Origin: Candidatus Zixiibacteriota bacterium
Lineage (GTDB): Bacteria; Zixibacteria; MSB-5A5; WJJR01; JAJRUJ01
Assembly (NCBI GenBank): GCA_020051695.1
Contig: JAGVQM010000032.1
Location: 1 to 59,371 of the forward strand
Direction: 5' to 3'
DNA length: 59,371 bases
Position 1 is the first letter of the stretch; each line of letters begins with the position of its first letter. The position numbers and the translations under genes were made by a program. Below the pieces are notes generated by a model. The model was not told the origin of the DNA. It did no database searches and saw only the letters and a list, made by a program, of their open reading frames with translations. Positions 17,506-28,400 of this stretch are shown one piece after another.

Positions 17506-17602
17506 CGGATGATCCCGCCTCGGCCTCGTGCGCGCCCGGCGGATGGCTGCGTGTGATATCGAAATTGTCCCTGGCGTGGCGTAATCGGCGAGAGAGCGCC
17601 CA

Positions 17603-18190
17603 TTACTTCACGGACGGGCCCGGCCCCCGCATGTTTTTCCGCATTTCATCCCTGGCCGTCCGGTACAGCGCCAGTTGATCGGCGGTGAGGACCCCGGCCA
17701 ATTGGGTGTCGGTCTGTTCATTGATCTTTTGCATCGCCTCGCGCATTCCCTCGGGGCCGCCGGCCTTGCCCATTAATGTGGCCCGCAGTTCATCACGTTG
17801 TTCCTGCGCGGCGGCGAGGATTTTTTGGACTTCCACTGTCTGGGTTTCGGTAAGCTGCAATTGTGCCAGCAGTTCAGCCATGTAATCACCCGGTCGGCGG
17901 CGGCGCGGAGTGTTCAGCGTTTCGGCATATTTCGCCCGCTGGGCTTCGGTTAAGACCGCCTCGATTTGTTTGTCGATATCCTGTTGCCGCAAATCCGGTT
18001 TGGTCCCCAAGCCGTTATGGCCTTGATTTTCGAATATCTCGCGAATCTGGGCCGCCTGCTCCGTGGTGAGGTCCAGTTGCTTTTGCAATCGGGTGATCTG
18101 CCGGTCCACTCGCGTGGAATCCTGGGCCGACCGGACGTCCGTCGAAAAAGCCAACACCAGCAGGGCCGCGCCGATAATCATTGCTTTCAT
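17603..18190 (-). CDS. Spy/CpxP-like LTXXQ periplasmic protein
   Basis: 195-residue exported protein with a signal peptide (MKAMIIGAALLVLAFSTDVRSA). The mature part is all-helical and has repeated LTxxQ-type motifs: LDLTTEQAAQIREIF, VLTEAQRAKY, LQLTETQTVEVQKIL and VLTADQLALY. Spy and CpxP are envelope-stress chaperones or regulators with the same motif; this protein is longer and its exact role is not set. ATG at 18190 has GGAG 8 bp upstream. It diverges from the ABC/RND operon and might answer to the same envelope stress. Confidence 0.78.
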   Translation of the reverse strand: MKAMIIGAALLVLAFSTDVRSAQDSTRVDRQITRLQKQLDLTTEQAAQIREIFENQGHNGLGTKPDLRQQDIDKQIEAVLTEAQRAKYAETLNTPRRRRPGDYMAELLAQLQLTETQTVEVQKILAAAQEQRDELRATLMGKAGGPEGMREAMQKINEQTDTQLAGVLTADQLALYRTARDEMRKNMRGPGPSVK

Positions 18191-18491
18191 GGAGTATCTC
18201 CGCTGTTTGGATCCCAGTCTTGTCTGACCATCCCTTCCTGCAATTAGATTATACTCGGCAAATGTTGCAAAAGTATGGCAGATTCCGGAGAAATGGTGGC
18301 CGGCCGGTATCTTGACCTGAGCGAATGAAACAATCAAAAACCGTGACCGTCTTAGAAAGGGAAACCCGGCGGGCGGGGAATTATGATTGAAAAATGGAAG
18401 ATTTAGTCTATCTATAGCTGAGGCAGGCCGAGTCGTTCAATGGTCCCGGTGTCCCGGCAGAAAGCCGGATCAGCATATCGGAAAGTGAAAC
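18191..18491. other. Divergent promoter region between LTXXQ gene and ABC/RND operon
   Basis: 301 bp without a gene. A perfect minus-strand TATAAT (18253 to 18248) lies 58 bp before the LTXXQ start, with only a poor -35. The 18380-18420 part is AT-rich (ATTATGATTGAAAAATGG) and probably holds the promoter of the export operon, but I cannot fix a -35/-10 pair. Confidence 0.35.
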
Positions 18492-19403
18492 GTGCAGATT
18501 ACCGTCAGACAACTGAACAAACGCTATCCCGGTGGAAAATACGCCCTGCGGGACATCGATTTGGAGATCGGGGGCGGGATGTTCGGGCTGTTGGGGCCTA
18601 ACGGCGCCGGTAAGACGACGCTGATGCGCATCCTGGTCACGTTGCTGAAACCCAGTTCGGGGGAAGTCCTGGTCAACGGGATGGACCTGCAAAAATACCG
18701 CAGGGAAATCCGCAAGCTGGTGGGTTACCTGCCGCAGGATTTCACCACGTTTTCCAAGCTGGCCGTGTGGGAATTTCTGGATTATGTCGCCGCCCTAAGC
18801 GGCGTGCGGGAAAAAGACATCCGGCGGGACAAAGTCGATCGGCTGCTGGAGGACGTCGGGCTGTTCGATGTCCGTGACCGCCGGGCCGGCAAACTTTCCG
18901 GCGGCATGAAACGCCGGCTGGGCATCGCCCAGACCCTGATCGGCGACCCGCGGATTATGGTTGTCGATGAACCGACGGTCGGTCTTGACCCCGAGGAACG
19001 GCTGCGCTTCAGGAACCTGGTGGCCGATTTGTCGCGGCAGGACATTATTATTATTCTTTCCACTCACATTGTCGGCGACATTTCCTCCACCTGCAGCAAT
19101 GTCGCGTTGCTGAATGCGGGGAAAATTGTCTTTAATGGATCGCCGGATGAACTGGTCGCCGCCGCGGCCGGACACGTCTGGACGATCTCGGCCTTAGACC
19201 ACGAACTGGACCAGTTGCGGGAACGGTATCCGGTGATTTCTTCGGTGCCGATGGAACACGGCTACCAATTGCGGGTGGTGGCCGAACAGGTAACAGGCCG
19301 CGCCGCCGATCCCGCCGATCCCAACCTGGAAGACGCGTACATTTGTTTTATGCAATCGCTCGGGTACGGCGCGGACGTGGATGCGGGGAACGGCGGCTGG
19401 TAA
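18492..19403 (+). CDS. ABC transporter ATP-binding protein
   Basis: 303-residue ABC-2-type ATPase. Walker A GPNGAGKTT is at 35-43, Q-loop in GYLPQDF near 82, signature LSGGM at 135-139, Walker B IMVVDE at 155-160 and the switch His at 192. A C-terminal extension of about 90 residues follows the nucleotide-binding domain. It is paralogous to the ABC part of the 1585-residue protein in the same operon: both read GMFGLxGPNGAGKTTLMR and GYLPQxF at the same places. GTG start; first gene of the operon. Its partner is the permease encoded 13 bp downstream. Confidence 0.9.
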   Translation: MQITVRQLNKRYPGGKYALRDIDLEIGGGMFGLLGPNGAGKTTLMRILVTLLKPSSGEVLVNGMDLQKYRREIRKLVGYLPQDFTTFSKLAVWEFLDYVAALSGVREKDIRRDKVDRLLEDVGLFDVRDRRAGKLSGGMKRRLGIAQTLIGDPRIMVVDEPTVGLDPEERLRFRNLVADLSRQDIIIILSTHIVGDISSTCSNVALLNAGKIVFNGSPDELVAAAAGHVWTISALDHELDQLRERYPVISSVPMEHGYQLRVVAEQVTGRAADPADPNLEDAYICFMQSLGYGADVDAGNGGW

Positions 19404-19416
19404 CCATGGCAGGCAG

Positions 19417-22400
19417 ATGTTGAACCTGTACACGATCTGGACCATCGCCCGCTATGAGGCGAAACTATTGTTTCGCTCATGGGCTTTCAGAATCTTCTCT
19501 TTACTGGGTCTGACCGTCCTGACTGTTATGGACATCGGTGTCGGCACCACTATCGGCCACGCACCGTACTACCTGCATGCATTGTCGGGTTCACTCCCGC
19601 TGATGAACCTCAAACTGCTGAATATCTACCAGGGGATTATTGCCGCTTTCTTAGCCACTGAATTCATTAAGCGCGACCGCCGGCACGACACCAGCCAGGT
19701 GGTGTTTGCCCGGCCGTTTTCCAATGTGGAATACCTGCTGGGCAAAGTGGCGGGGATTCTGACGGTGTTTGCCGCGCTTAACCTGGCGACGCTGCTGGTC
19801 GCCCTGTTTTTTCACGCGTTTTTCTCTTCCTCGGTCTTCACCTGGAAACCATATGTGGTATACGTGATGACCATCAGTGTTCCGACGCTGGTTTTTATGA
19901 TGGGGACCTCTTTCTTACTGGTTTCGCTGCTGCGCAGCCAGGCCGTGGTTTTTGTGCTCATGCTGGGATATTCCCTGCTGGTGCTAATCCTGCTGGGGCC
20001 GTACCTGTTCAACGTTTTCGACAGTTATGCGTTCCATCAGCCGCTGGTCCTCTCGGATATCAGCGGGCTGGGGAATACCGGGGACCTGCTGCTGCTGCGC
20101 GGGGCATACCTGCTTATCGGCATCGGTTTCATGGCCGTGACGGTCTTGCTGTCCCCGCGGCTGCGCCAATCGCCGGTGACCGGCATTGCCTCGGCCATAG
20201 CGGCCCTCATCTTTCTCGGTTCGGCGGCGGCGATGGGCACCGGTTATCTGCGGGGCAAATTTGCCGAGCAGGATTATCGCCGGCAATTGCAGGCCTTGTG
20301 CGCCGCAGTGCGCGGTACCCCGGCAGTCACCGTGGATACCTGCGACATAAGTTTGCAGCACAGCGGGGATCAACTCTCGGCAAGCGTACGCCTCACGGCG
20401 GTAAACAAGACTGCCGCCGCGCTCGATTCCCTGCTGTTTACGCTGAATCCCGGCTTAACCGTCAGTGAGATAACCGACAAGACCGGCGGGCTTTCATTCC
20501 GGCGGGACCAACACCTGCTCTGGTTGAAACCGGACCTGCCGCTGGCGCCGCAGGACACCCTGCGGTTTTCGATGACGTATTCCGGCACACTCCATGAGTC
20601 CTATTGCTACCTGGACGTCGACCGGGAACGGCACGATGTACCCTATCGCGTATGGCTGTACAGCATTCCCAAGCGCTATGCCTTTGTCCAGCCGGGTTAT
20701 CTGCATCTGACGCCCGAAGTCGGCTGGTATCCGCTGGCCGGGCTGCCACCCGGCGCGGCGTTTCCCTCGGCCGCGCCGTATACGTACACCGCCTATACGC
20801 TGGAAGTCAACGTACCTAACGGACAAACCGCGATTACACAAGGTGCGCCGGACAGCGCAAAACACGAAGACGGCGTCCGGCGTTTTCAGCCGGAACATCG
20901 GTTGCCGGGACTATCATTGACGGTCGGCACGTATGATCTGCGGCGCCTGAATGTGGACAGCGTGGAGTATTTGTTGTACACCCTGCCGGGACATGATGGT
21001 TTCCTGCCGTTTTTTGACCAGGTCATCGACACCCTGCCCCGGATAATCCGTGAGACAAAAAACGAATACGAGATCGCGCTGGGGCTGGAATACCCCTACC
21101 CCCGGTTGTCGCTGGTGGAAGTCCCCATTCAGTTCTACAGCTATCGGCGGTTGTGGACGGTGGCGCAGGAGACAGTGCAGCCGCAGATTGTCTATCTTCC
21201 CGAGCTGGGCATGATTTGCGCCGGTACGGATTTTCCACGGATGAAACGGATGGGCACGCGGCGCCAGGAACGCGCCAACCAGGCCGAATCACCAGCCGAA
21301 ATTCAAGCCGGGTATTTTGTGGCGTTCGTCAAGACGGACCTGTTGGGTATGCAAGCCGATCGTTGGAGCATCCGGGGCGAGGCCAATATCGAACCGCGCT
21401 ACGAACTTCTGCCCAATTACCTGTCCTATACGACCCACATCTCCTCCGACCGCTGGCCGGTGCTGAATTACGCGCTTGAATCATACTTTCAAACGCGGGT
21501 CATTCCACCGCCGGAGGGTGACCGCTGGCTGCGCTGGCGGGGTTTGAATGAACGAGAAAAAGCCAATCAAGCCCTGCGTCATCAGCCCCTGGCCGAACTT
21601 TTGGGAACGGCGGCGGTGGACACGGATATTCGCAGCGCCGCGCTGGCGGCCAAAGGCCAGTATCTGTTGTCGTACCTGGAAGCGAACGTCGGGGCTGCGC
21701 AATTCGGCCGACAGATCACCGAATTTCTGGACCGGCGGCGTTTCCATGATATCGCCGACAGTGAATTCATTGATTTTGCCGAGTCACTCACTGAATACGC
21801 TCCTGCGGCATTGATCGATGCCTGGTACAACGATACACTGCTGCCGGGATATCTCATCGATAATATCGAAAGTTATGACGTCATTGATGATGAGTACACG
21901 CGCACCCAGTTGAAATTTAACCTCACGAATCCGACCGCGGTGGCCGGGGTCATTAAAATCGACATCCGCTATCGCCGCCCGGAGACGAATTTCGGACCGC
22001 GGGGAATGGGCGGGCAAAACCAGAGCGATTATACGCAACTGGTCCTCGGCCCGGCCGAATCAATGCTGGAACTTGGCCTGGTGCTCGATCAGCCCCCGGC
22101 CGAAATGACCATCGAAACCTTCGCCTCGCGGAATATCCCCTCGGTAGTCAATATCCCGTTCCGGGAACAAAAACTCCGGCGCTACGAGATACCGTTTGAG
22201 GGCACGCGCGTGACACCGCTTGCGGAAACGACCGCCAAACTCACCAATGAATACCTCGTGGACAATGAAGACGCCGGGTTCGCGGTGCTGTCCGCCACGA
22301 GGGAAAACTGGTTTCGCCGGACACTGTTGAACCTGTTCAATAGCGCCGGCCGGGACGACCGGTATCAGGATGTCCATTTCTGGGACCCGCCGAATAACTG

Positions 22401-22845
22401 GGTGTTGACGACCAACCAGGATTTTTATGGCGCCTTTGTGCACTCCGGGTATTGCAAGCAGACCGGGGACGGCCAAAGCAGGGTCGCCTGGACCGCCGAG
22501 CTGGATGATGCGGGTGATTACGATATTTATTATTATTTCGAAGGCGCATTTGAGGGACCGCGCTGGTTCCGCCAGCAGCGGGGCGGAACCGATAATGACG
22601 GGCAGAAGAATTTTCTGGTGTATCATGATGACGGTGTGGAAGAGCTGCCGTTTGATCTCAACGGTGCAGAACAGGGCTGGAATTATCTGGGTACCTACCG
22701 CCTAGCCGGGGGTAAAAACCGGATCGAACTCAGTGATAAAGACGAGACCGATTTTGTTACCGCCGATGCAGTCAAGTGGGTGAGACGGCAGGCCGTCCGG
22801 CCGCATGGCGGGGACGAGTTCATTAACAGAGGACAAACCAGGTGA
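19417..22845 (+). CDS. ABC-2 permease fused to M1-peptidase-like and golvesin-type domains
   Basis: 1142-residue inner-membrane protein. Residues 1-290 are an ABC-2-type permease with about six or seven helices (FIKRDRRHDTSQVVFARPFSNVEYLLGK is typical). Residues of roughly 300-830 form a large extracytoplasmic part resembling the M1 aminopeptidase fold (YPYPRLSLVEVPIQFYSY...), but I find no HEXXH zinc site, so it is probably not a peptidase. The last 150 residues (about 990-1130) match the golvesin/xanthan-lyase-like binding domain: DDAGDYDIYYYFEGAF, WNYLGTYRLAGG, IELSDKDE, ADAVKWV. The M1-like part may gate or chaperone the exported substrate and the golvesin part may bind glycan. Start ATG 19417 (MLNLYTIW); the next gene begins in its stop codon (GTGA). 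Confidence 0.82.
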   Translation: MLNLYTIWTIARYEAKLLFRSWAFRIFSLLGLTVLTVMDIGVGTTIGHAPYYLHALSGSLPLMNLKLLNIYQGIIAAFLATEFIKRDRRHDTSQVVFARPFSNVEYLLGKVAGILTVFAALNLATLLVALFFHAFFSSSVFTWKPYVVYVMTISVPTLVFMMGTSFLLVSLLRSQAVVFVLMLGYSLLVLILLGPYLFNVFDSYAFHQPLVLSDISGLGNTGDLLLLRGAYLLIGIGFMAVTVLLSPRLRQSPVTGIASAIAALIFLGSAAAMGTGYLRGKFAEQDYRRQLQALCAAVRGTPAVTVDTCDISLQHSGDQLSASVRLTAVNKTAAALDSLLFTLNPGLTVSEITDKTGGLSFRRDQHLLWLKPDLPLAPQDTLRFSMTYSGTLHESYCYLDVDRERHDVPYRVWLYSIPKRYAFVQPGYLHLTPEVGWYPLAGLPPGAAFPSAAPYTYTAYTLEVNVPNGQTAITQGAPDSAKHEDGVRRFQPEHRLPGLSLTVGTYDLRRLNVDSVEYLLYTLPGHDGFLPFFDQVIDTLPRIIRETKNEYEIALGLEYPYPRLSLVEVPIQFYSYRRLWTVAQETVQPQIVYLPELGMICAGTDFPRMKRMGTRRQERANQAESPAEIQAGYFVAFVKTDLLGMQADRWSIRGEANIEPRYELLPNYLSYTTHISSDRWPVLNYALESYFQTRVIPPPEGDRWLRWRGLNEREKANQALRHQPLAELLGTAAVDTDIRSAALAAKGQYLLSYLEANVGAAQFGRQITEFLDRRRFHDIADSEFIDFAESLTEYAPAALIDAWYNDTLLPGYLIDNIESYDVIDDEYTRTQLKFNLTNPTAVAGVIKIDIRYRRPETNFGPRGMGGQNQSDYTQLVLGPAESMLELGLVLDQPPAEMTIETFASRNIPSVVNIPFREQKLRRYEIPFEGTRVTPLAETTAKLTNEYLVDNEDAGFAVLSATRENWFRRTLLNLFNSAGRDDRYQDVHFWDPPNNWVLTTNQDFYGAFVHSGYCKQTGDGQSRVAWTAELDDAGDYDIYYYFEGAFEGPRWFRQQRGGTDNDGQKNFLVYHDDGVEELPFDLNGAEQGWNYLGTYRLAGGKNRIELSDKDETDFVTADAVKWVRRQAVRPHGGDEFINRGQTR

Positions 22846-24314
22846 GAAAAACTCTCATACGGCATATCGCGGGATTCTCGGCTGTCGTCGTGCTCCTGTC
22901 GGCCGGTGCCGCGGCGCCGCTTGCCGCGGAACAACTGACCCTGGAACGGGCGCTGGCCATTGCCTTCGCGCAAAGCCCGACCATGCAAAACGCCGCGCTG
23001 AGTCTGGAAATCAGCGAACGCAACCTGAAAGCACAGCAGGCCTCGCTTAAATCGCAGTTTAACCTGACGATCACCCCGTACGAATACTCCAAAAATCGCG
23101 TCTTCAACGAACTCGTCTCCCAATATAACAACCAGGAACAGACCAGCTCCTCGGCGCAGTTTTCGATCACGCAGCCGATCAAGTGGACCGACGGCACGCT
23201 GAGCGTTGTCGAAAGCGTCGACTGGCGCGAGGCCTCGAGTTCGTTCACCGGGTCGGTCAAGGAAGCCACGTACAATAATTCGCTGTTTTTGCGGTTCAAC
23301 CAGCCGCTGTTCACCTATAACCGGACGATGATGGCGCTCAAAGAACTGCGCCTGGCGCTGGAAAACGCCCAGCTCAACTTTGCGATCCAGAAACTGCAGA
23401 TCGAAAGCCGGGTCACGCAGCAGTTCCTCGATCTGTATTACTCGCAGCGCAGCGTCGAGATCACCCGCGAGGAATACGCCAACGCCACGGAAAGTTATCA
23501 GATCATCGAAAGTAAGGTGGACGCCGGCATCTCGGCACAGGAAGAATTGTTCCAGGCCGACCTGACCCAGGCCAACAGCCGGGCAGCGCTGGAAAACAGC
23601 CAGAACCAGTTCGCCAATGCGCTGGATAATTTCAAGATCCTGCTGGGTGTGCCGCTTGATGCCGAATTCGATGTCGTCGCCGATGTGCAGAAAATGCTGG
23701 TCGATGTCGATTTGAACCTGGCCCTCGAACACGGGCTGCGGCATCGCATGGAACTGCGCCAGCAGGATATCGCCATCGAAAGCGCGCTGAACGATCTGGT
23801 CCGCACCGGTGCGCAAAATGAATTCAAGGGGTCGGTCGACCTGACCTACGGCCTGACCGGGACGAACGAGGAGTTCAGCGAGGTGTATCGGTCGCCGACA
23901 CGGAACCAGTCGGTGGCCCTCAATTTCACCATCCCGTTATTCGACTGGGGCGAGAAAAAGCACCGCCTGGCGGCCAGTGCAGCCCAGGTGGAAAGTCAAC
24001 GGCTGTCGGCGACCGAACAGGAAAAGCAGATTGTCTATGAAATCCGGCAGGCGTTCCGCAGTTTGCAAAACCAGAGGACCCAGATCGAGATCGCCGAGAA
24101 AAATGTAACCAATGCCCGGCTCACGTACGACATCAACCTCGAACGGTATAAAAACGGCGATTTGTCATCCAAAGATATCAGCTTTTACCAGACACAGTTG
24201 TCGCGGGAACAGCTCAATGAAGTGGCGGCGCTGATTAATTACCAGGTGGCGCTGCTGGACTTAAAAATTCGCACACTCTGGGACTTCGCCAGACAGCAAT
24301 CAGTCCTGGAATAA
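22842..24314 (+). CDS. TolC-type outer-membrane efflux protein
   Basis: 490-residue outer-membrane channel with a signal peptide (VVVLLSAGAAAPLAA). It shows the two repeated helical halves of the TolC/OEP family: LTLERALAIAFAQSPTMQNA at the mature N-terminus and a second long coiled region around residues 370-450 with NVTNARLTYDINLERYKNGD. It would be the exit duct for the pumps in this operon. GTG start overlaps the previous stop by 4 bp and has GAGG upstream. Confidence 0.9.
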   Translation: MRKTLIRHIAGFSAVVVLLSAGAAAPLAAEQLTLERALAIAFAQSPTMQNAALSLEISERNLKAQQASLKSQFNLTITPYEYSKNRVFNELVSQYNNQEQTSSSAQFSITQPIKWTDGTLSVVESVDWREASSSFTGSVKEATYNNSLFLRFNQPLFTYNRTMMALKELRLALENAQLNFAIQKLQIESRVTQQFLDLYYSQRSVEITREEYANATESYQIIESKVDAGISAQEELFQADLTQANSRAALENSQNQFANALDNFKILLGVPLDAEFDVVADVQKMLVDVDLNLALEHGLRHRMELRQQDIAIESALNDLVRTGAQNEFKGSVDLTYGLTGTNEEFSEVYRSPTRNQSVALNFTIPLFDWGEKKHRLAASAAQVESQRLSATEQEKQIVYEIRQAFRSLQNQRTQIEIAEKNVTNARLTYDINLERYKNGDLSSKDISFYQTQLSREQLNEVAALINYQVALLDLKIRTLWDFARQQSVLE

Positions 24315-24329
24315 ACGCGGGAGATACGT

Positions 24330-25388
24330 GTGAAACGCAGACTGCTCCTAAGTATAATTTGCCTGGCCGCCCTGCCGCTTTTCGGCTGCGAGGATGAAGG
24401 CCCGAATATCGATCTTGAGTCCTCCATCCCGGTGCGGGTCGAACCGGTCACCCTGAAACCGATTGAGGAATACGCCCTGGCCACCGGCACTGTCGTCGCC
24501 GCGCACGAAGCCACACTCGCCGCGCAGCAATCGGGTTACTATGCCGTGCAGAAAAATCCCCGGACCGGCGCGCCGTTTGCCATGGGTGACCGGGTACTGC
24601 CGGGCGAAACAATTGTCCTGTTGCGCAATCCCGAGTTCGAAAACCAGGTGACTATCGATTCGAAAAAACTGAACTTTGAAATATCCGAGCGCGAATTCGA
24701 AAAACAAAAAAACCTGTACGAAAAAGGCGGGATCACACTCCGCGAACTGACCGACGCCGAGCGGACGTTCATCGACGCCCGCTACAGCTACGACAACGCC
24801 AAACTGCAACTGGCCAAACTGCGGGCGATCGCGCCGTTTGACGGGACCATTGTTGACCTGCCGTATTACAGCCCCAACCAACTGGTCGAGGCAGGGTCGC
24901 TGCTGGTAAAGGTGATGGACTATTCGCAGCTGCACGCCGATGTCACCCTGCCCGGCAGGGAAATGGGCCGTGTCGCGCGCGGCCAGCGCGCGCTGGTCAG
25001 CGGATATAGCGATGAAATAGATACACTAGTCGGTGAGGTGACCCAGGTGTCCCCGGCGCTGGACCCCGACAGCAGGATGTTCAAACTCTCGCTGGCCATC
25101 GCCAACGACAGTCTGCGGTTCAAGCCGGGGATGTTCGTCAAAGTCCATATCGTCGTGGAACAGAAAGACTCGGCGCTGGTCATTCCCAAAAACGTCATTC
25201 TCGACCGCCGGGGGGCCAAGACGGTTTTCGTTGTCGACAAAGGCATCGCGGTGGAACGCCGGTTGGAGACCGGGCTGGCCAACCGGCTGGAGATCGAAGT
25301 GCTCAGCGGCTTGAAAGAAGATGATCGCCTCGTGGTCGAGGGATTCGAGACTTTGCGCAACCTTTCCAAGGTGAAAATTACCAAATAA
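24330..25388 (+). CDS. Lipoprotein membrane-fusion (adaptor) protein
   Basis: 352-residue RND-type periplasmic adaptor. The N-terminus has a lipobox with Cys20 (LPLFGC), so it is anchored in the inner membrane by lipid. A lipoyl-like half motif, a short helical hairpin (FEISEREFEKQKNLYEKGGIT) and a second lipoyl half (LRAIAPFDGTIVDLPYYSPNQLVEAGSLLVKVMD) follow in order, then beta-barrel and membrane-proximal domains. It links the inner-membrane pumps to the TolC protein encoded just before. GTG start. Confidence 0.9.
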   Translation: MKRRLLLSIICLAALPLFGCEDEGPNIDLESSIPVRVEPVTLKPIEEYALATGTVVAAHEATLAAQQSGYYAVQKNPRTGAPFAMGDRVLPGETIVLLRNPEFENQVTIDSKKLNFEISEREFEKQKNLYEKGGITLRELTDAERTFIDARYSYDNAKLQLAKLRAIAPFDGTIVDLPYYSPNQLVEAGSLLVKVMDYSQLHADVTLPGREMGRVARGQRALVSGYSDEIDTLVGEVTQVSPALDPDSRMFKLSLAIANDSLRFKPGMFVKVHIVVEQKDSALVIPKNVILDRRGAKTVFVVDKGIAVERRLETGLANRLEIEVLSGLKEDDRLVVEGFETLRNLSKVKITK

Positions 25389-25409
25389 CCGGTGTCCGGC
25401 CGATAAATT

Positions 25410-28400
25410 ATGTATACACTCGCGCGTTTTTCGGTTCGCTATCCCACGACCGTGCTGATGCTGGTCCTGGCGATCATCCTCATAGGTTATATTTCCTTCC
25501 AACGACTGAGTGTCGACCTCCTGCCCGATTTGAATAGTCCGCGGTTGTTTGTCGAGATCAAAGCCGGTGAACGACCACCCGAGGAGATGGAACAGCAATT
25601 CGTCACCCAACTGGAGGCCGTGGCTTCGCGGGGGCGAATGGTCGAAAACGTTTCATCGATTTCCCGCGTCGGCCGCGCGCTGATCACCGTCGAGTATTCG
25701 TGGGATGCCGACATGGACGAGGCCTATCTCGATTTGCAGAAGTCCATCGCCGATTTTTCACAAAACAGCGACGCCGATGAGATCACCGTCTCGCAGCACG
25801 ATCCCAACGCGGTGCCGATTGTTGTGGCGCTGTTCTCCCATGCCGAAATCAATGATCTCGATAAACTGCGCCGGACCGCCGAAAACGTCATCCGCAACGA
25901 TTTGATCCGCCTGCCCGGGATTGCGGCAGTGGAAGTCATTGGCGCGCAGCGGCGGGAGCTGGAAGTCAACACTGATGCCTACACGCTCGAGGCGTACGGG
26001 CTGACCATTGACCAGCTGGCGGGGGTTATCCAGAATTCGAACCGCAATATGTCGGGTGGGTCGATCGTGGAGATGGGCCGCCGGTATGTGATCCGGGGGA
26101 TCGGCGAGCTGACCTCGGTGGATGATTTGAATGATCTCATCGTCGCTTACACTCAACCCGCGGCCGGCTCGAGCGGCCGCTCGCCGATTTATCTGCGGGA
26201 AGTGGCTCGGGTCGAATACATGCTTAGCGAACCCGAAAATATTGTCCGGATCAACGGCGAACCCTGCCTGGCGCTGGAGATCTATAAAGAAGCGCGAGTC
26301 AATACTATCGATGCCGCGGCCGCGGCGCGGGAGGAACTGGTCGATCTCGAACAGGCCCTGCCGGGATATACACTGCAGGTGATCCAGGACCAGTCGCGGT
26401 TTGTCGAGGCGGCGGTGACCGAAGTCGAACAGACCGGGATCATCGGGATTATCCTGGCCGTTTTGATATTATATGTCTTTCTGCGGCGCATCGGTGTAAC
26501 CGCGGTGATCAGCATTGCCATTCCGATCTCGATCATTACGACGTTTAACCTGATGTACTTTAATGATCTGTCGTTGAATATCATGACGCTCGGCGGGCTG
26601 GCGCTGGGCGCGGGAATGCTGGTGGATAACGCCATCGTGGTTATGGAAAATATTTTCCGCCATCTCGAACAGGGCGTGCCGCTTACCGAAGCCGCGGTGC
26701 GCGGCGCCGGTGAGGTCGGCGGTGCCATCACCAGTTCGACGTTGACGACCATTGTCGTTTTCCTGCCCATCGTCTATTTGCATGGCGCGGCCGGGGAGTT
26801 ATTCCGGGATCAGGCCTGGACCGTGACTTTTTCGCTGATGGCGTCGTTGGTTGTGGCCCTGGCCGTTGTTCCAATGTTAAGTTCCCGATTATTGAAAAAC
26901 TTGCCGACGCAAATGCCGACCGCGGCAATCAGATTTCCCTGGTATGGCCGTTTGCTGACGGCGATTCTGCACAGGCGAAAACGTGTGGTACTGACTGGAG
27001 CGGCGCTGGTGATCGTGACCGCCCTGCTGGTGCCGCTGGTCGGCAGTGAATTTATGCCGAGCGCCGATGAAGGCGAGTTGTATATCCACTTGTTGCTGCC
27101 CGAGGGCACCAGTCTGGAGCGGACTGCGGGGACCGTCCGCAATCTCGAGGCCGCAATCGCTCAGCGGTTCGGCGGCAGGATTACACACATCTATTCGCGC
27201 ATCGGCCCGGCTAGTACCTCGACGGGGGAACAAGACGCCCTGACCGATGAGAACAGCGCAGTAATTCAACTGGTGCTTAACCGCGACACTGATGTAAAAC
27301 TCGCGGAGATTGTCGCGGGACTGAATTATGAGCTTGCCGCTCTGCCCGATATCGATACGCGGCTGGTCATGCAGCAAACCGCGCTGCAGACCGCGCTGGG
27401 CACCACCTCCGCTCCGCTGGTGGTAGAAATCAAAGGCGAGGACCTGGACGTCCTGGCCGGACTCGCCGAGCAGGTCGCCGAGCGGATACAGACACTGCCG
27501 GAATTAATGAATGTCGAGACCAGCTTCCAGGAAGGACGGCCGGAGATCAATGTGGAGATCGATCGGGTCGTCGCCGCGCAATTTTCACTGACTGCCGCGG
27601 ATATCGGTTCCCAATTGAGTGATGTCCTGGCCGGCCGCGATGCCGGACAAATCCTCAATCAGGGTGAATATTCAAACATCAAACTCCGGCGGCCGGAGGT
27701 TGCCCTGAGTGAGCTGGAGGGGCTCCTGCTGGAATCATCCTCGGGCCGCCGCGTGCGGCTGGACGAAGTGGCCCGGCTGCTCCCCGCCGTTTCACCGCGG
27801 GAGGTGTTGCGCAATAACCAGAACCGGGTGGCCACAGTGACCGCCAACCTTGCCGGAGACGAGCCGTTCGACAAAACGGTGCGCGTCGTGCGACAGGCCA
27901 TCGGAACGATCCCCCTCCCACCGGAATACTCATTCGCGGTCACCGGCCAGGAAAAACTGCGACGGGAGGCCTTCGGCAATCTCGGATTCGCCATGCTGCT
28001 GGCTATTGTCCTGGTGTATATGGTGATGGCCGCACAATTTGAATCATTATTACACCCATTTGTCATTCTGCTGACGATCCCCATGGCGGGGGCGGGAGCG
28101 GTGCTCCTGCTTTTGGTGTCGGGTCTGACCTTTAATATTATGTCGATTATCGGCATTATTCTGCTGGCCGGCATTGCGGTGAACAATGCGATTATTCTAG
28201 TCGATCGGATTAACCAGAACCGCCGGGAAGGCCAGGACCTTGATCAGGCCATTGCCAACGCCGGGCAAATGCGTATCCGCCCGATTCTCATGACCAGCCT
28301 CACCACGATTCTGGCGTTGCTGCCGCTGACCATCGGCCTCGGCGAAGGCGCATCATTGCGGGCGCCAATGGCTGTCGCCGTCATCGGAGGGTTGTGTAGC

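Noticed and set aside
22695-23816. 373-codon minus-strand frame opposite the TolC-type gene
   Set aside because: Antisense shadow of a GC-rich gene; the plus strand has signal peptide and family motifs.
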